Counted from the first letter of the stretch, positions 34,882 to 44,063 are shown. The stretch is DNA of 46,680 nt from an uncultured Porphyromonadaceae bacterium (GCA_900542765.1 UQOX01000021.1:1-46680); one strand, 5' to 3'. Notes: generated from the sequence alone by a model not told the origin. Made by a program: numbers and translations.

Positions 34882-37800
34882 CTATTCCTCTCGCAAATAT
34901 GTCGAGGGCGATTTGCCGGTTATCTTCTTGAAGCTGCGACTAAAATATTTGGGGTCGGTATAGCCCACCTTATAGGCCACCTCGGCAACCGAGAAATTCC
35001 TGGTCTGCATGAGTTGTATGGCCCGTTTGATGCGTATCACTTGCAGGAAATTGATGGGCGAATAGCCGACAAGCGCCTTGATTTTCCTGAAAAAGACACT
35101 GCGGCTGAGAGCCATCTCATGAGCCAAGTCGTCGACACTCAAATCGGGATTCTCGATATTGGCCTCGATATAAGCCATCAACTGTTGCATAAATTGCTCA
35201 TCGGCCGGCATGATAGAAAGCTCGGTCGGTTGATAATCGACCTCTCCGGCCGATTTTTGCTCGATGCTCTCCATATATTTTTCCCGCATGATTTGCTGTT
35301 GTTGCAGAATCATCGCCACCCGGGCTTTGAGCAACTGCGTGCTGAACGGCTTGACCATATACTCCGATATGCCGCTGTTGGCGCCCCGTATGCGGTCATC
35401 GAGGGTATTCTTGGCCGTAAGCACGACAATGGGAATGTGGCATGTCGTAGGATTTCCCTTGATGCGCTCGGCCAACTCAAAACCGTCGACCACGGGCATC
35501 ATGAGGTCGGTAATCACCAAATCGGGCATATATTCGAGGGTCATCTGCCACCCCTCCTCGCCGTTGGCCGCCGTGTAAACATTGTAACTGCGGGTAAGAC
35601 AGTTTCGCAAGAAAGAGCGCAAATCGTTGTTATCCTCGACCACAAGCACAGAAAAACGGTCGTCGCCCTCGGGCTCTTCGGCCTCGTCCGACGGGGAAGC
35701 GTCATCAGACTCCATATCGTCGTTCATGAGGAACTCCGTGCGCTCATCGTCTTCGAGGTGGGATTTGCCGGTGGGGAAGGTCACCTCAAACGTGCTGCCT
35801 TTCCCCTCTTCGCTCCGCACGTCGATAGCTGCATGGTGCAAATCGACCAGCTGTTTCACCAACGAAAGTCCAATACCCGTCGATTGCAAGTAGATATTGT
35901 TCTGCAATATCGTATCGAAACGCTGGAACAGATTGGCGATTTTCGAAGGCTGTATGCCCACGCCCTGGTCTTCAACGGCAATCGACACCCGGTTGTCGCC
36001 ACCGGTCACACGCACGACGATGGATTTGCCCTGCGGAGTGTACTTGAAGGCGTTGGATATGATGTTGATGAATATCTTCTCAAACTTATCGCGGTCGGCC
36101 CACACATAGACCTCACCCTCTCCCATTTCGAGACGGAAGTCGATTCGGTTCATGCGCGCCATATTCTCAAAGTTTTCCATGATGGTCTCCAACGACTCCC
36201 TCACGTTGAGTTTTTCGACGAGAAGGCGCATCTTCTCATTTTGTATCTTCCTGAAATCGAGTATTTGGTTGATCAAATTGAGCATGCGGTGCGCATTGGT
36301 CTGCACCACGGTGAGGTATTCCCGGTCTTCCTCGGGCAACTTTTCGTCGGCAAGCACCTCCGACAAAGGCCCCTCGATAAGGGTAAGGGGCGTGCGCAAC
36401 TCGTGCGAAATATCGGTAAAGAAGCGGAGTTTGGCCTCGGTGAGGCGGTGTTCGAGAGTCAGCTTATAGCGCAACTTATAGATGTGCAGATAGATAAACA
36501 CGACGACAGCGACAAAAGCGACAGCCAGCAAAAGGTAGAGGGCCAGCGCCCAAGGGGTCTCGGAGAAGAGCGGCTCCCGGGTGATGGGCAACACGCGTTC
36601 GTTATCGACCCATTTGCCGCTGCGGTTGGTCGACTTCACACGCAAATAGAAGGTACCCGCCGGCAAATTCACATAATTGGCCGTCAGATTTTCCTGCGTT
36701 ATCGTCCACTCGTCATCGACCCCCTGCAACTTGTAGGCATAACGCACCGGCAGGTTCGAAGAGAAATCGACCGCAGCAAAAGGCACCGAGAGCGTTCGCT
36801 CCTCGGGCTTCAACAGCACCGAATCGACCCCTTCCCCGAAGACAATGGCGGGTACATAGCGATTGGCATCGAGTTTTTCGGGCGTAACGACATATACCCC
36901 CAGGCTGGTGGGCACGAGCAAACGGCCGCCATCGTCAATCAACGGTTTGTTTTCAGAAAGTGTGGCATATCGGGGCATCATATCATACCCGATATTCTCA
37001 AAATTTTCTTTTCTCGGATCAAATCGCATGAGCACCCGTTCGGTCTGCACCCAAAGATAACCCGCACGGTCTTCGATGAGGTTAATGGCCACATCAGAAT
37101 AGGCGCCATTGCGTTTCATATAAGGACGGAAGGGGATATGGTCCGACAACAGGTTCTTGGTCATCACCTTGTTCAGGCCACCCCCGAAAACCGCCAAATA
37201 AATATCTCCGCCACGGGTCACCTCAATACCCATTATATCATTGCTTCCCAAGCTGTTGGCATCATCTTTTTGTCGCTCGCTGTAATAAAAGGTTATATCC
37301 TCGGGCGAAGAAAAATTCTCATCGAACGTATAAAACCCCCGGGTGGTACCGACCAAAATCACACTATCGGAGGTCTCCGCCAAGCAACGCACCTGCTCGG
37401 GTATATTTCGGGACTGTGAGCCCAAACGGTTGTCGGCATGCAAAAATGTCAACGTATCGGCAAGAGGATTCTCCACCAGGTTCAGCCCCGAATCGTAACA
37501 GGCCACCCAAAGACGCCCTTTGTAATCCTGCAAAATCGCATAGACGGCATCACCGCTTATGCCATACACGTCCCGGGCATCTTTCATGTAATGTCCGGTA
37601 ATGTCATATTTTCCCGGCGAACGGTAGCGCAGGCGATAAAGTCCTTTACCTCGAGTGCCGAGCCACAAATTGTGCGCATGATCTTCATATATGGCATAAA
37701 CCCCGACACCGAATGATACCGGCTGTCCTGCAATACGGCCGTCGGGAGCGAGGTAGCCAAGGCGCTTGTCGCCCTCCCATATCTCAACTTCGCCCTGCCG

Positions 37801-39114
37801 GGAAGCAACCCACATGCGGTCGCGCGAGTCGGAGAAAAGGCAACGTATCTCTTTTTTCATATAGCCGGGGTGCGGCTCCACCTCGCCGTTGCCAAATTGC
37901 AACTTATGCAACCCCACGTTACACCCTACCCACACATTTTTCTGGCGATCCTGGAAAATGGTCCGCACCGAGGGAGAAAGAAACCTGCCCACTTCATAAG
38001 GGCGCATCGTCAAATGGTCGAGGTCGACCCTGAACAAGCCGCTCTCCCGCATGAAAAAGAAAAGGTCGCCCTGCTTATTCTTGAAAAAACGCGGACTTGA
38101 CACATCGGCCGAAGACCAATTCGGAGTCCTGTCGGGCAAAGCAATCGGGTCGACCCGTCGGGTCCTCATGTCGAGACGATAAAGTTTACGGTCATGCGTT
38201 ATGAGACAGCAACGCGAATTGCCGCTGTTGTAACAATAAGAGACCCCTGCCCCGTTGGGAAGTTTTACCAGTTCTGTCCGGCAAGCATTCACATCCACGA
38301 AAACAACGCCGGCATCGGTCTGCATCAAAAGGGTCGAATCATTGATGGGAGACATGCGGTTGAGATTTTGAACCTCCTCGGGCATATCCTCGATAAACGA
38401 CAATTCTCCTGTTTCGAGACGGTAAACGGCCAATTCCCCTCCGGGTGTTCCCAGCCAAATCGAGCCATGCCGTTCAATGCAACTTTTATACGAACGCTTG
38501 CTTTTGAAAGAAATATCTCCATTTACGATTACACCTTGATCGGTCAACAGCCACTCATTCCCCCGGGAATCAAGACGCACATCATATATGCGACGGCGTC
38601 CGGGACGCAAAGGTTCGAAAATCTCAATGTTGTCAATGTTTTTGTCTTCGACGCGAAAGAGCGTACCATCTTCGTCGACAAGCCAGGTAAATCCATTTTT
38701 AAGCACCTCTATCTTATCGGCCAGGACACGACGGTTGAACTTGTCTTCCAACATCGAATGCACATCGACAAAACGCTGCGTTCCCGTGCGAAAAAGATAA
38801 AAACGATCCCTGCCGATGCACCAAATATCGTTTTCATTATTAATAACGATATTGTCGAAACGATTTTGAAGCAACGGTTCATGATTTCCGGGCATCGCCT
38901 TGTAGCAGGTAAATTTGTAACCGTCAAAACGGTTGAGGCCGTCCCAAGTAGCAATCCATAACACACCGTCATGGTCTTGGGCAAGAGAGGTCACACGGCC
39001 CTGCGAAAGGCCGTCGTGCACCGTATACACCGACAAACGGCACTCATGAGATGCCTGTGCCGACACCCCCGCAGCCATCAACAAGAGAACAAACAGGGTA
39101 AAAAAGTGTTTCAT
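34882..39114 (-). CDS. Hybrid two-component system regulator (HTCS) of the PUL
   Basis: A 1410-residue sensor-regulator in one chain. A signal peptide (about 1-20) precedes a periplasmic sensor of two-component propeller repeats (LSQGRVTSLAQDHDGVLWIA and many like it, about 25-740) and a Y_Y_Y domain (about 770-835). One membrane helix follows (LALYLLLAVAFVAVVVFIYL). The cytoplasmic part has a histidine kinase (HisKA with FFTDISHELRTPLTLIEG, ATPase with NIISNAFKYTPQGKSI and GIGLSLVKQL), a receiver (VLVVEDNNDLR, phosphoacceptor in LVITDLMMP, KPF) at about 1155-1285, and an AraC-type DNA-binding domain (about 1302-1410). HTCS proteins sense glycan breakdown products and switch on the adjacent PUL. 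ATG 39114 is chosen for its signal peptide. Confidence 0.96.
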   Translation of the reverse strand: MKHFFTLFVLLLMAAGVSAQASHECRLSVYTVHDGLSQGRVTSLAQDHDGVLWIATWDGLNRFDGYKFTCYKAMPGNHEPLLQNRFDNIVINNENDIWCIGRDRFYLFRTGTQRFVDVHSMLEDKFNRRVLADKIEVLKNGFTWLVDEDGTLFRVEDKNIDNIEIFEPLRPGRRRIYDVRLDSRGNEWLLTDQGVIVNGDISFKSKRSYKSCIERHGSIWLGTPGGELAVYRLETGELSFIEDMPEEVQNLNRMSPINDSTLLMQTDAGVVFVDVNACRTELVKLPNGAGVSYCYNSGNSRCCLITHDRKLYRLDMRTRRVDPIALPDRTPNWSSADVSSPRFFKNKQGDLFFFMRESGLFRVDLDHLTMRPYEVGRFLSPSVRTIFQDRQKNVWVGCNVGLHKLQFGNGEVEPHPGYMKKEIRCLFSDSRDRMWVASRQGEVEIWEGDKRLGYLAPDGRIAGQPVSFGVGVYAIYEDHAHNLWLGTRGKGLYRLRYRSPGKYDITGHYMKDARDVYGISGDAVYAILQDYKGRLWVACYDSGLNLVENPLADTLTFLHADNRLGSQSRNIPEQVRCLAETSDSVILVGTTRGFYTFDENFSSPEDITFYYSERQKDDANSLGSNDIMGIEVTRGGDIYLAVFGGGLNKVMTKNLLSDHIPFRPYMKRNGAYSDVAINLIEDRAGYLWVQTERVLMRFDPRKENFENIGYDMMPRYATLSENKPLIDDGGRLLVPTSLGVYVVTPEKLDANRYVPAIVFGEGVDSVLLKPEERTLSVPFAAVDFSSNLPVRYAYKLQGVDDEWTITQENLTANYVNLPAGTFYLRVKSTNRSGKWVDNERVLPITREPLFSETPWALALYLLLAVAFVAVVVFIYLHIYKLRYKLTLEHRLTEAKLRFFTDISHELRTPLTLIEGPLSEVLADEKLPEEDREYLTVVQTNAHRMLNLINQILDFRKIQNEKMRLLVEKLNVRESLETIMENFENMARMNRIDFRLEMGEGEVYVWADRDKFEKIFINIISNAFKYTPQGKSIVVRVTGGDNRVSIAVEDQGVGIQPSKIANLFQRFDTILQNNIYLQSTGIGLSLVKQLVDLHHAAIDVRSEEGKGSTFEVTFPTGKSHLEDDERTEFLMNDDMESDDASPSDEAEEPEGDDRFSVLVVEDNNDLRSFLRNCLTRSYNVYTAANGEEGWQMTLEYMPDLVITDLMMPVVDGFELAERIKGNPTTCHIPIVVLTAKNTLDDRIRGANSGISEYMVKPFSTQLLKARVAMILQQQQIMREKYMESIEQKSAGEVDYQPTELSIMPADEQFMQQLMAYIEANIENPDLSVDDLAHEMALSRSVFFRKIKALVGYSPINFLQVIRIKRAIQLMQTRNFSVAEVAYKVGYTDPKYFSRSFKKITGKSPSTYLREE

Positions 39115-39210
39115 CGTGGTATTATCTTTACTGAGAAATATTCGCATGGAAGCCAAAGGAAAGGAGGATACCTTCTCTGTCGGTCACACCCAGCCCGATC
39201 CTATGTCTTA

Positions 39211-39218
39211 CAAATATA
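39211..39218 (-). promoter_or_regulatory. -7 element of the HTCS gene
   Basis: The minus strand reads TATATTTG, exact. Transcription would start near 39204, leaving a 90-base leader to the ATG at 39114. Confidence 0.55.
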
Positions 39219-39333
39219 GCGATAATCCCCTAACAGATGACACGTCGCTGAAAAAACGCAAAAAAAGACACCTGTTTGACCAAAAATTCTCCCTTTCTCG
39301 CCCCAAAAACGAAAACGGGCTCTTCAAATTCCC

Positions 39334-39375
39334 GAATAATGCACTCATTTAGCAGAATAATACACTTCTTTGATT
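39334..39375 (-). repeat. Tandem direct repeat with 21-base period upstream of the HTCS gene
   Basis: GAATAATGCACT (39334-39345) recurs as GAATAATACACT (39355-39366), exactly 21 bases on. Eleven of 12 bases match. Pairs of direct half-sites about two helical turns apart are the usual arrangement for AraC-type dimers, such as araI1-I2. That this is an HTCS operator is inference. Confidence 0.45.
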
Positions 39376-39600
39376 TTTTTTCTTATTTTATTTGCATAGT
39401 TCAAGTTGTATGAAGCTCCAAGACAAAAACAAGAGCCGGCAACAACGACACAGGCCATCTCGCGAATAACGGACAAGTGACGACAGGCAGAAAGGCACCA
39501 GACGCCCCGTCCACTGCCATCGGAACTGGGCCGCCCGCCAAAAGGGCACGATGAGCGAGACCGGCATCTCTTGAAATTTTCTTTTCATGTATACTTTCGC

Positions 39601-39643
39601 GAAAAAGGCTACCCGAAGGCGTTCGAGAGCCTTTTTCATTTTT
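39601..39643 (+). terminator. Rho-independent terminator of unassigned transcript
   Basis: GAAAAAGGCT (39601-39610) pairs perfectly with AGCCTTTTTC (39628-39637) and is followed by ATTTTTT. No gene ends just upstream on the plus strand. It may end a small RNA or act as an attenuator before the serine hydrolase gene. Confidence 0.65.
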
Positions 39644-39741
39644 TCGGCGGGCACATTTCCATGACATGACCGACAAAACGACCCGCACAGGCCGACAATC
39701 TCAAATGTTTTTCCTATCTTTATGAGCATCAATCACACGCC

Positions 39742-40893
39742 ATGAAAAGAAGTCTAAAAATCATCCTGGCCCTTGCGGCACTCCTTCTCGTCACCTACCT
39801 GAGCCTGCCCTACTACGCCCGCCAAGCCCTGGTACACCTCTACCCCGACATCTATGACCTCGACCGCTTCGACAAACACGTCGTGCACGCCCCCGACAGC
39901 AGCCGGGCATGGCCGTCGACCGCCGACTACAACCACTACCGCCTCTCGGCCACAGAAGCCGCCTACCTCGACACGATGGAGACCACGGCATTTCTGGTCT
40001 TCCAGCACGACAGCATTCTGTTTGAGAACTACCGCAACGACGGGTGCGACACCCTCACCTCGAACATCTTCTCCGCCACCAAAAGCATCGTAAGCCTCCT
40101 CACCGGCATAGCGTGGGGCGAAGGCCGCATAAAAAGCCTCGACGACCCCGTGGGCAAATATCTGCCCGCATATAACGAAAGGCGCCGAAAAGAAGTCACC
40201 CTGCGGAACCTGCTCACCATGAGTGCCTCGCTGAGCTGGGACGAAAGCTACACCTCGCTCTTCTCCATGACCACAAAAGGATATTACGGCGACGACCTCT
40301 ACCGACTGGTTACCGAACTCGACGTTACGGGACAACCGGGTCGGCAATACACCTACCGCAGCGGCGAGACGCAAGTCCTGGCCTTCGCCCTCGAAGCCGC
40401 CACCGGAAAAACGCTGAGCGACTACGCCGAAGAGAAATTGTGGCGGCCGCTCCAAGCCGAGCACGACGCCTATTGGCTGCTCGACCGAAAAGAGGGCAAC
40501 GAAAAAGCTTTCTGCTGTTTCCACACCACCGCCCGCGACGCAGCCCGCTTCGGACATCTGATGCTCAACGGAGGAAACTGGCACGGGCGGCAACTCGTCC
40601 CGCCCGACTACATGCGCGAAGCCATAACACCCGCCTCATACCTGCGCAACCAATGGGACAACGGTCCTCTCGACTATTACGGATTTCAATTCTGGATTGT
40701 GGACATCGACGGAAAAAACTATCCTTACATGCGGGGAATGTATGGGCAGTACATCGTCGTGATACCCGAGCGGGAAGCCATCTTCGTGCGCATGGGGCAC
40801 AAATCGACCGACGTATATGTCGGGCCGCATCAAGAAGACCTGTTCCGATACTTCGCTCTGGCCACGAAAATCCTCGATGCCCGGGAAGGATAG
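39742..40893 (+). CDS. Serine hydrolase of the beta-lactamase class C family
   Basis: A 383-residue membrane-anchored or exported serine hydrolase with an N-terminal hydrophobic helix (IILALAALLLVTYLSL). The catalytic S-x-x-K is seen in IFSATKSIVSLL near residue 112 and the Y-x-S/N element in YTYRSGETQVLAFALE near residue 205. The family covers penicillin-binding esterases and DD-peptidases; a beta-lactamase is not the most likely role because the KTG triad is not clear. The surrounding residues (NIFSATKSIVSLLTGIAWGEG) are typical of the EstB/6-aminohexanoate-like branch. Its substrate is unknown. It is the first gene of the plus-strand set on the far side of the HTCS gene and is not obviously part of the PUL. 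Confidence 0.87.
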   Translation: MKRSLKIILALAALLLVTYLSLPYYARQALVHLYPDIYDLDRFDKHVVHAPDSSRAWPSTADYNHYRLSATEAAYLDTMETTAFLVFQHDSILFENYRNDGCDTLTSNIFSATKSIVSLLTGIAWGEGRIKSLDDPVGKYLPAYNERRRKEVTLRNLLTMSASLSWDESYTSLFSMTTKGYYGDDLYRLVTELDVTGQPGRQYTYRSGETQVLAFALEAATGKTLSDYAEEKLWRPLQAEHDAYWLLDRKEGNEKAFCCFHTTARDAARFGHLMLNGGNWHGRQLVPPDYMREAITPASYLRNQWDNGPLDYYGFQFWIVDIDGKNYPYMRGMYGQYIVVIPEREAIFVRMGHKSTDVYVGPHQEDLFRYFALATKILDAREG

Positions 40894-40972
40894 AGGGGGG
40901 TGCTTTTCTTTCGTTTTCATACTTTTTCCAAACAAAGTCGGACGGGGAGAAACACTTTCCGCCCATAACGAT

Positions 40973-40980
40973 TACTTTTG
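40973..40980 (+). promoter_or_regulatory. -7 element of the ABC ATPase gene
   Basis: TACTTTTG is an exact TAnnTTTG match, 27 bases before the ATG at 41008. It supports that start over the in-frame TTG at 40978, which lies inside the promoter. Confidence 0.55.
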
Positions 40981-41007
40981 CAACCGAAAAAGAGAAGAAC
41001 GACAGAC

Positions 41008-42468
41008 ATGCGCAAAATCATATCTTTGACCGACGGAGTGGCCGGTGACATAAACCGCCGCTTTGCAACCCCCATAAACTTTGAGTTGCAAGAGGGGGAA
41101 CACATAGCCGTCATCGGACTGAACGGAAGCGGGAAAAGCACACTCATACAGACCATTACAGGCCAACTTTTCCTGCGAAAAGGCAAGTTGGCTTTCGACT
41201 TCGGGCCCGATGCCCACACCTACAATTCCGAAAACATACGCTACGTCACCTTCAACGATGCCTACGGCACGGCAACGGCCGACTACTATTACCAGCAACG
41301 CTGGAACTCGCAAGACAGCGACCAAGGCCCCTGCGTGAGAGAGGTTCTGAGTCGAGAGAAATGCGACAACCCGCAATGGAAAACGCACCTCTATACCCTG
41401 CTGGGCATCGAGAACATGCTCGACAAACCCATCATCATGCTCTCGTCGGGTGAACTGCGCAAAATGCACATCGCCCGCCTCCTGCTCTCAGCCCCCAAGG
41501 TACTCATTCTCGAAAGTCCCTTCATCGGCCTCGACGCCCCGTCGCGCCAATTACTGGTAGACCTCCTGCAACGTCTCATCGAAGAGGCTTCGGTGCAGAT
41601 AATCCTCGTGGTGACCGCCCCGCAAGACATACCCCCGTTCATCACCCACGTCTACGAAGTCGAGGCCATGGAGTGCCTTCCCAAACGCACCTTGCAGGAA
41701 TACCGCACCCACGAAACACTCACCGCCCGCCGCGCCGAGATAAACAACCGCAACGTCGTATTGCCCACACTCCCACCCGCCGAAGGGCAATCGTGCACGG
41801 CACAGGAAATCGTACGCTTCGAGAAGGTCTCCATCCGTTATGGCAATCGCACCATTATCGACCGGCTCAGTTGGACTGTTAAAAACGGGGAAAAGTGGTC
41901 ATTATCTGGACCTAACGGGGCGGGAAAATCGACATTGTTGAGCCTGGTCTGCGCCGACAACCCCCAAGCCTACTCGCAAAACATCACCCTCTTCGACCAC
42001 AAGCGGGGAACCGGCGAAAGCATTTGGGACATCAAACGCCACATCGGCTACGTCTCACCCGAAATACACCGCTCCTACCTCAAAGACATTCCCGCCGCCG
42101 AAATCGTGGCCTCGGGCTACTACGACACGATAGGTCTTTTCCGCCGGCTTTCCCCGGGACAGGTCGAGTCGTGCGCGGGCTGGTTGCAGGCATTCGGCGT
42201 GGAAACGCTGCGCGACCGTTCGTTTGTGAAACTCTCGTCGGGCGAACAACGCATGCTGCTTCTCGCCCGCGCCATGGTGAAAGACCCCGACCTGCTCATT
42301 CTCGACGAACCGCTCCACGGACTCGACATTCTCAATAAAGAACGGGCTCGCGCCATCATCGAAGCCTTTTCCTCACGACCGGGCAAAACAGTCATCTACG
42401 TCACGCACTACCCCGAGGAACTCCCGCGGTGCATCGACAAAACATTGATACTCAAAAGAAACGACTAA
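41008..42468 (+). CDS. Tandem ABC-type ATPase, ModF/PhrA-like, with a degenerate first Walker B
   Basis: A 486-residue soluble protein with two ABC cassettes and no membrane segments. The first domain has Walker A GLNGSGKST and signature LSSGELRKMHIARLL, but its Walker B reads VLILESPFIGLD: the usual Asp-Glu pair is Glu-Ser, so hydrolysis there is probably lost. The second domain has Walker A GPNGAGKST, signature LSSGEQRMLLLARAM and an intact LLILDEPLHGLD. The pairing resembles ModF/PhrA of Enterobacteria, whose function is unsettled. Its stop is 6 bases from that of the convergent nitronate monooxygenase gene, with no terminator between. The role is therefore unknown. Confidence 0.88.
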   Translation: MRKIISLTDGVAGDINRRFATPINFELQEGEHIAVIGLNGSGKSTLIQTITGQLFLRKGKLAFDFGPDAHTYNSENIRYVTFNDAYGTATADYYYQQRWNSQDSDQGPCVREVLSREKCDNPQWKTHLYTLLGIENMLDKPIIMLSSGELRKMHIARLLLSAPKVLILESPFIGLDAPSRQLLVDLLQRLIEEASVQIILVVTAPQDIPPFITHVYEVEAMECLPKRTLQEYRTHETLTARRAEINNRNVVLPTLPPAEGQSCTAQEIVRFEKVSIRYGNRTIIDRLSWTVKNGEKWSLSGPNGAGKSTLLSLVCADNPQAYSQNITLFDHKRGTGESIWDIKRHIGYVSPEIHRSYLKDIPAAEIVASGYYDTIGLFRRLSPGQVESCAGWLQAFGVETLRDRSFVKLSSGEQRMLLLARAMVKDPDLLILDEPLHGLDILNKERARAIIEAFSSRPGKTVIYVTHYPEELPRCIDKTLILKRND

Positions 42469-42474
42469 TCGGAA

Positions 42475-43425
42475 TCAAAATGAGGCTTTTTCTCCGGCAT
42501 TTCGCAAAAGCGAACGACAGGTCGCGACCAGCTCCGAGACAATTTCTCCGGCCGGTTGGATAGCGGAAAGCATCGAAGCGGCTTGTCCGATTTCCAGCTC
42601 TCCGGCTTTCAAGTCTCCCTCGAATATTCCTTTCTTGGCACGACCTTTCCCCAAGAGCGCCCGCAACTCTTCGGCCGAAGCACCCCTCTTTTGAGCCTCA
42701 TCTACGCAGTAAAAAAAATCGTTTTTAACCAATCTTGTAGGTGATAAACTTTTTAGTGTCAGCAATGTATCTCCTTCGGGCAGTCCCAAGCAACGCGTCT
42801 TGAAATCATCGTGGGCAGAGCTTTCGCAAGAGAGGGCAAAACGAGTGCCCACCTGCACACCTTCGGCACCCAACATCATCGCGGCCGCCATGGCCTCGCC
42901 CGAGGCAATCCCTCCCGCCGCCAGAAGAGGCAGCGAAACAGCTTTGCGCACAGCCGGGACCAGACACATCGTCGAAGTCTCCTCCCGGCCGTTATGGCCA
43001 CCGGCCTCGAAGCCTTCGGCCACGACGGCATCGACACCGGCCTGCTCGCACTTCTTCGCAAAACGGGTAGACGACACGACATGCGCCACGAGAATGCCGT
43101 GGCGATGGAGAAAATCGGTATAAAGCGCCGGATTCCCGGCCGAGGTAAACACGATCTTTACCCCTTCGTCGACCAAAATCTGCATCAGCCGGTCCATTTC
43201 GGGATACATAAGCGGGACGTTCACGCCAAAGGGTCGGTCGGTTGCCGCCTTACATTTCACAATATGCTCGCGCAACGTGTCGGGGTGCATCGACCCCGCA
43301 CCGAGCAACCCCAGGCCGCCGGCATTACTCACCGCCGAAGCCAGGCGCCAGCCGCTGCACCACACCATGCCACCCTGCACGACAGGATAGCGAATGCCAA
43401 ACAATTCACATACACGATTTGCCAT
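42475..43425 (-). CDS. Nitronate monooxygenase / FabK-like flavoenzyme
   Basis: A 316-residue TIM-barrel flavoprotein. Visible family blocks are RYPVVQGGMVWCSGWRLA near the start, GGLGLLGAGS, the FMN phosphate region VVAEGFEAGGHNG (about residues 145-157), LPLLAAGGIASGEAMAA and GVQVGTRFALS. Members oxidise nitronates or, as FabK, reduce enoyl-ACP using NAD(P)H; the two are not distinguishable here. ATG 43425 (MANRVCELFGIRYP) is chosen because it gives the family start; a longer upstream frame runs through a G-rich tract and is not coding. It lies tail to tail with the ABC ATPase gene. Confidence 0.88.
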   Translation of the reverse strand: MANRVCELFGIRYPVVQGGMVWCSGWRLASAVSNAGGLGLLGAGSMHPDTLREHIVKCKAATDRPFGVNVPLMYPEMDRLMQILVDEGVKIVFTSAGNPALYTDFLHRHGILVAHVVSSTRFAKKCEQAGVDAVVAEGFEAGGHNGREETSTMCLVPAVRKAVSLPLLAAGGIASGEAMAAAMMLGAEGVQVGTRFALSCESSAHDDFKTRCLGLPEGDTLLTLKSLSPTRLVKNDFFYCVDEAQKRGASAEELRALLGKGRAKKGIFEGDLKAGELEIGQAASMLSAIQPAGEIVSELVATCRSLLRNAGEKASF

Positions 43426-43455
43426 AAGAAGATTTTTTATTCGGTCTGAAATTCT

Positions 43456-43499
43456 CTTCATCAAGAACAAGCGAGGGAGCCGGCGGGTTCTTGATGAGG
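43456..43499. other. Stem-loop next to a ten-G tract
   Basis: CTTCATCAAGAAC (43456-43468) pairs with GTTCTTGATGAGG (43487-43499) with one G-U pair. A run of ten G (43498-43507) abuts the right arm. It separates the small unknown gene from the nitronate monooxygenase gene, both on the minus strand. It may end the former. Confidence 0.45.
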
Positions 43500-43531
43500 G
43501 GGGGGGGCGGTCGGGAGAGCCCGAATCACCG

Positions 43532-43987
43532 TCAGAAACCGCGCCGCAGCTTGTAACGCAAAGAACGGGTGCCCGGCGCCACACTGTCGACCCGGTACAC
43601 GGCCATGCGCGAACCGGCGGGAATCATCGACACGACGGTATTTTCGGCGAGCGGCACCGCATGCACCAATGCCGGGAAACGCGTCAGGGCAACCTCGGGA
43701 GCGAGAAACAGGGTGGAATCATTCGCCTCGGCAAAAGCCGACACATCTCCTTCGAAATAGGCCGAGACAAAGCAAAAATAGGCATAATGATGACGCTGAT
43801 ACAACGTATCGGCCGGAGCATAACGGAACCAACTTTCCTCGGTCGGCTCATCGGCCGTCGCCGGCGGGGCGATGGGCACGTCCGTCGCCGAAGGCTGTTC
43901 GGTGGCGCGATGGCTCCGCCAAAAATAGAATCCCAATGCCACCACCAGCAGCAACAAGAATGACCACACGAGCGAACTTTTCTTCAT
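43532..43987 (-). CDS. Small membrane-anchored protein of unknown function
   Basis: A 151-residue protein with an N-terminal membrane anchor (LVWSFLLLLVVALGFYFW, no lipobox) and a Thr-, Pro- and Ala-rich linker (PIAPPATADEPTEE). The outer part has tyrosine-rich RHHYAYFCFVSAYFEGD followed by a beta-rich segment ending TRSLRYKLRRGF. I do not recognise a family. Two small minus-strand genes with their own promoter signals surround it, and no operon partner is evident. ATG 43987 is taken as the start since the longer frame to 44101 runs through the promoter at 44064-44071. Confidence 0.65.
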   Translation of the reverse strand: MKKSSLVWSFLLLLVVALGFYFWRSHRATEQPSATDVPIAPPATADEPTEESWFRYAPADTLYQRHHYAYFCFVSAYFEGDVSAFAEANDSTLFLAPEVALTRFPALVHAVPLAENTVVSMIPAGSRMAVYRVDSVAPGTRSLRYKLRRGF

Positions 43988-44063
43988 AACTGAAAAATTT
44001 GTAGAGAAACAGAGGAAGTGTCTGTCTGGCATTGCTTTCACAACGGCGACGTCCTCCCGATGA

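Larger units (their letters stand above)
39115..39741. other. Intergenic region between the HTCS gene and the serine hydrolase gene
   Basis: 627 bases without a gene I can support. It holds the HTCS promoter (39211-39218), a copy of the element shared with the PL1 upstream region (39329-39353), a 21-base tandem repeat (39334-39375), a possible plus-strand transcript ending at the hairpin 39601-39643, and a weak TATCTTTA (39715-39722) before the serine hydrolase. Minus-strand frames at 39388-39732 show no family features and are judged chance. Confidence 0.5.

Noticed and set aside
39388..39732. Minus-strand frames of 114 and 95 residues between the HTCS and serine hydrolase genes
   Set aside because: No recognisable motif and no promoter; they cross a perfect terminator hairpin.
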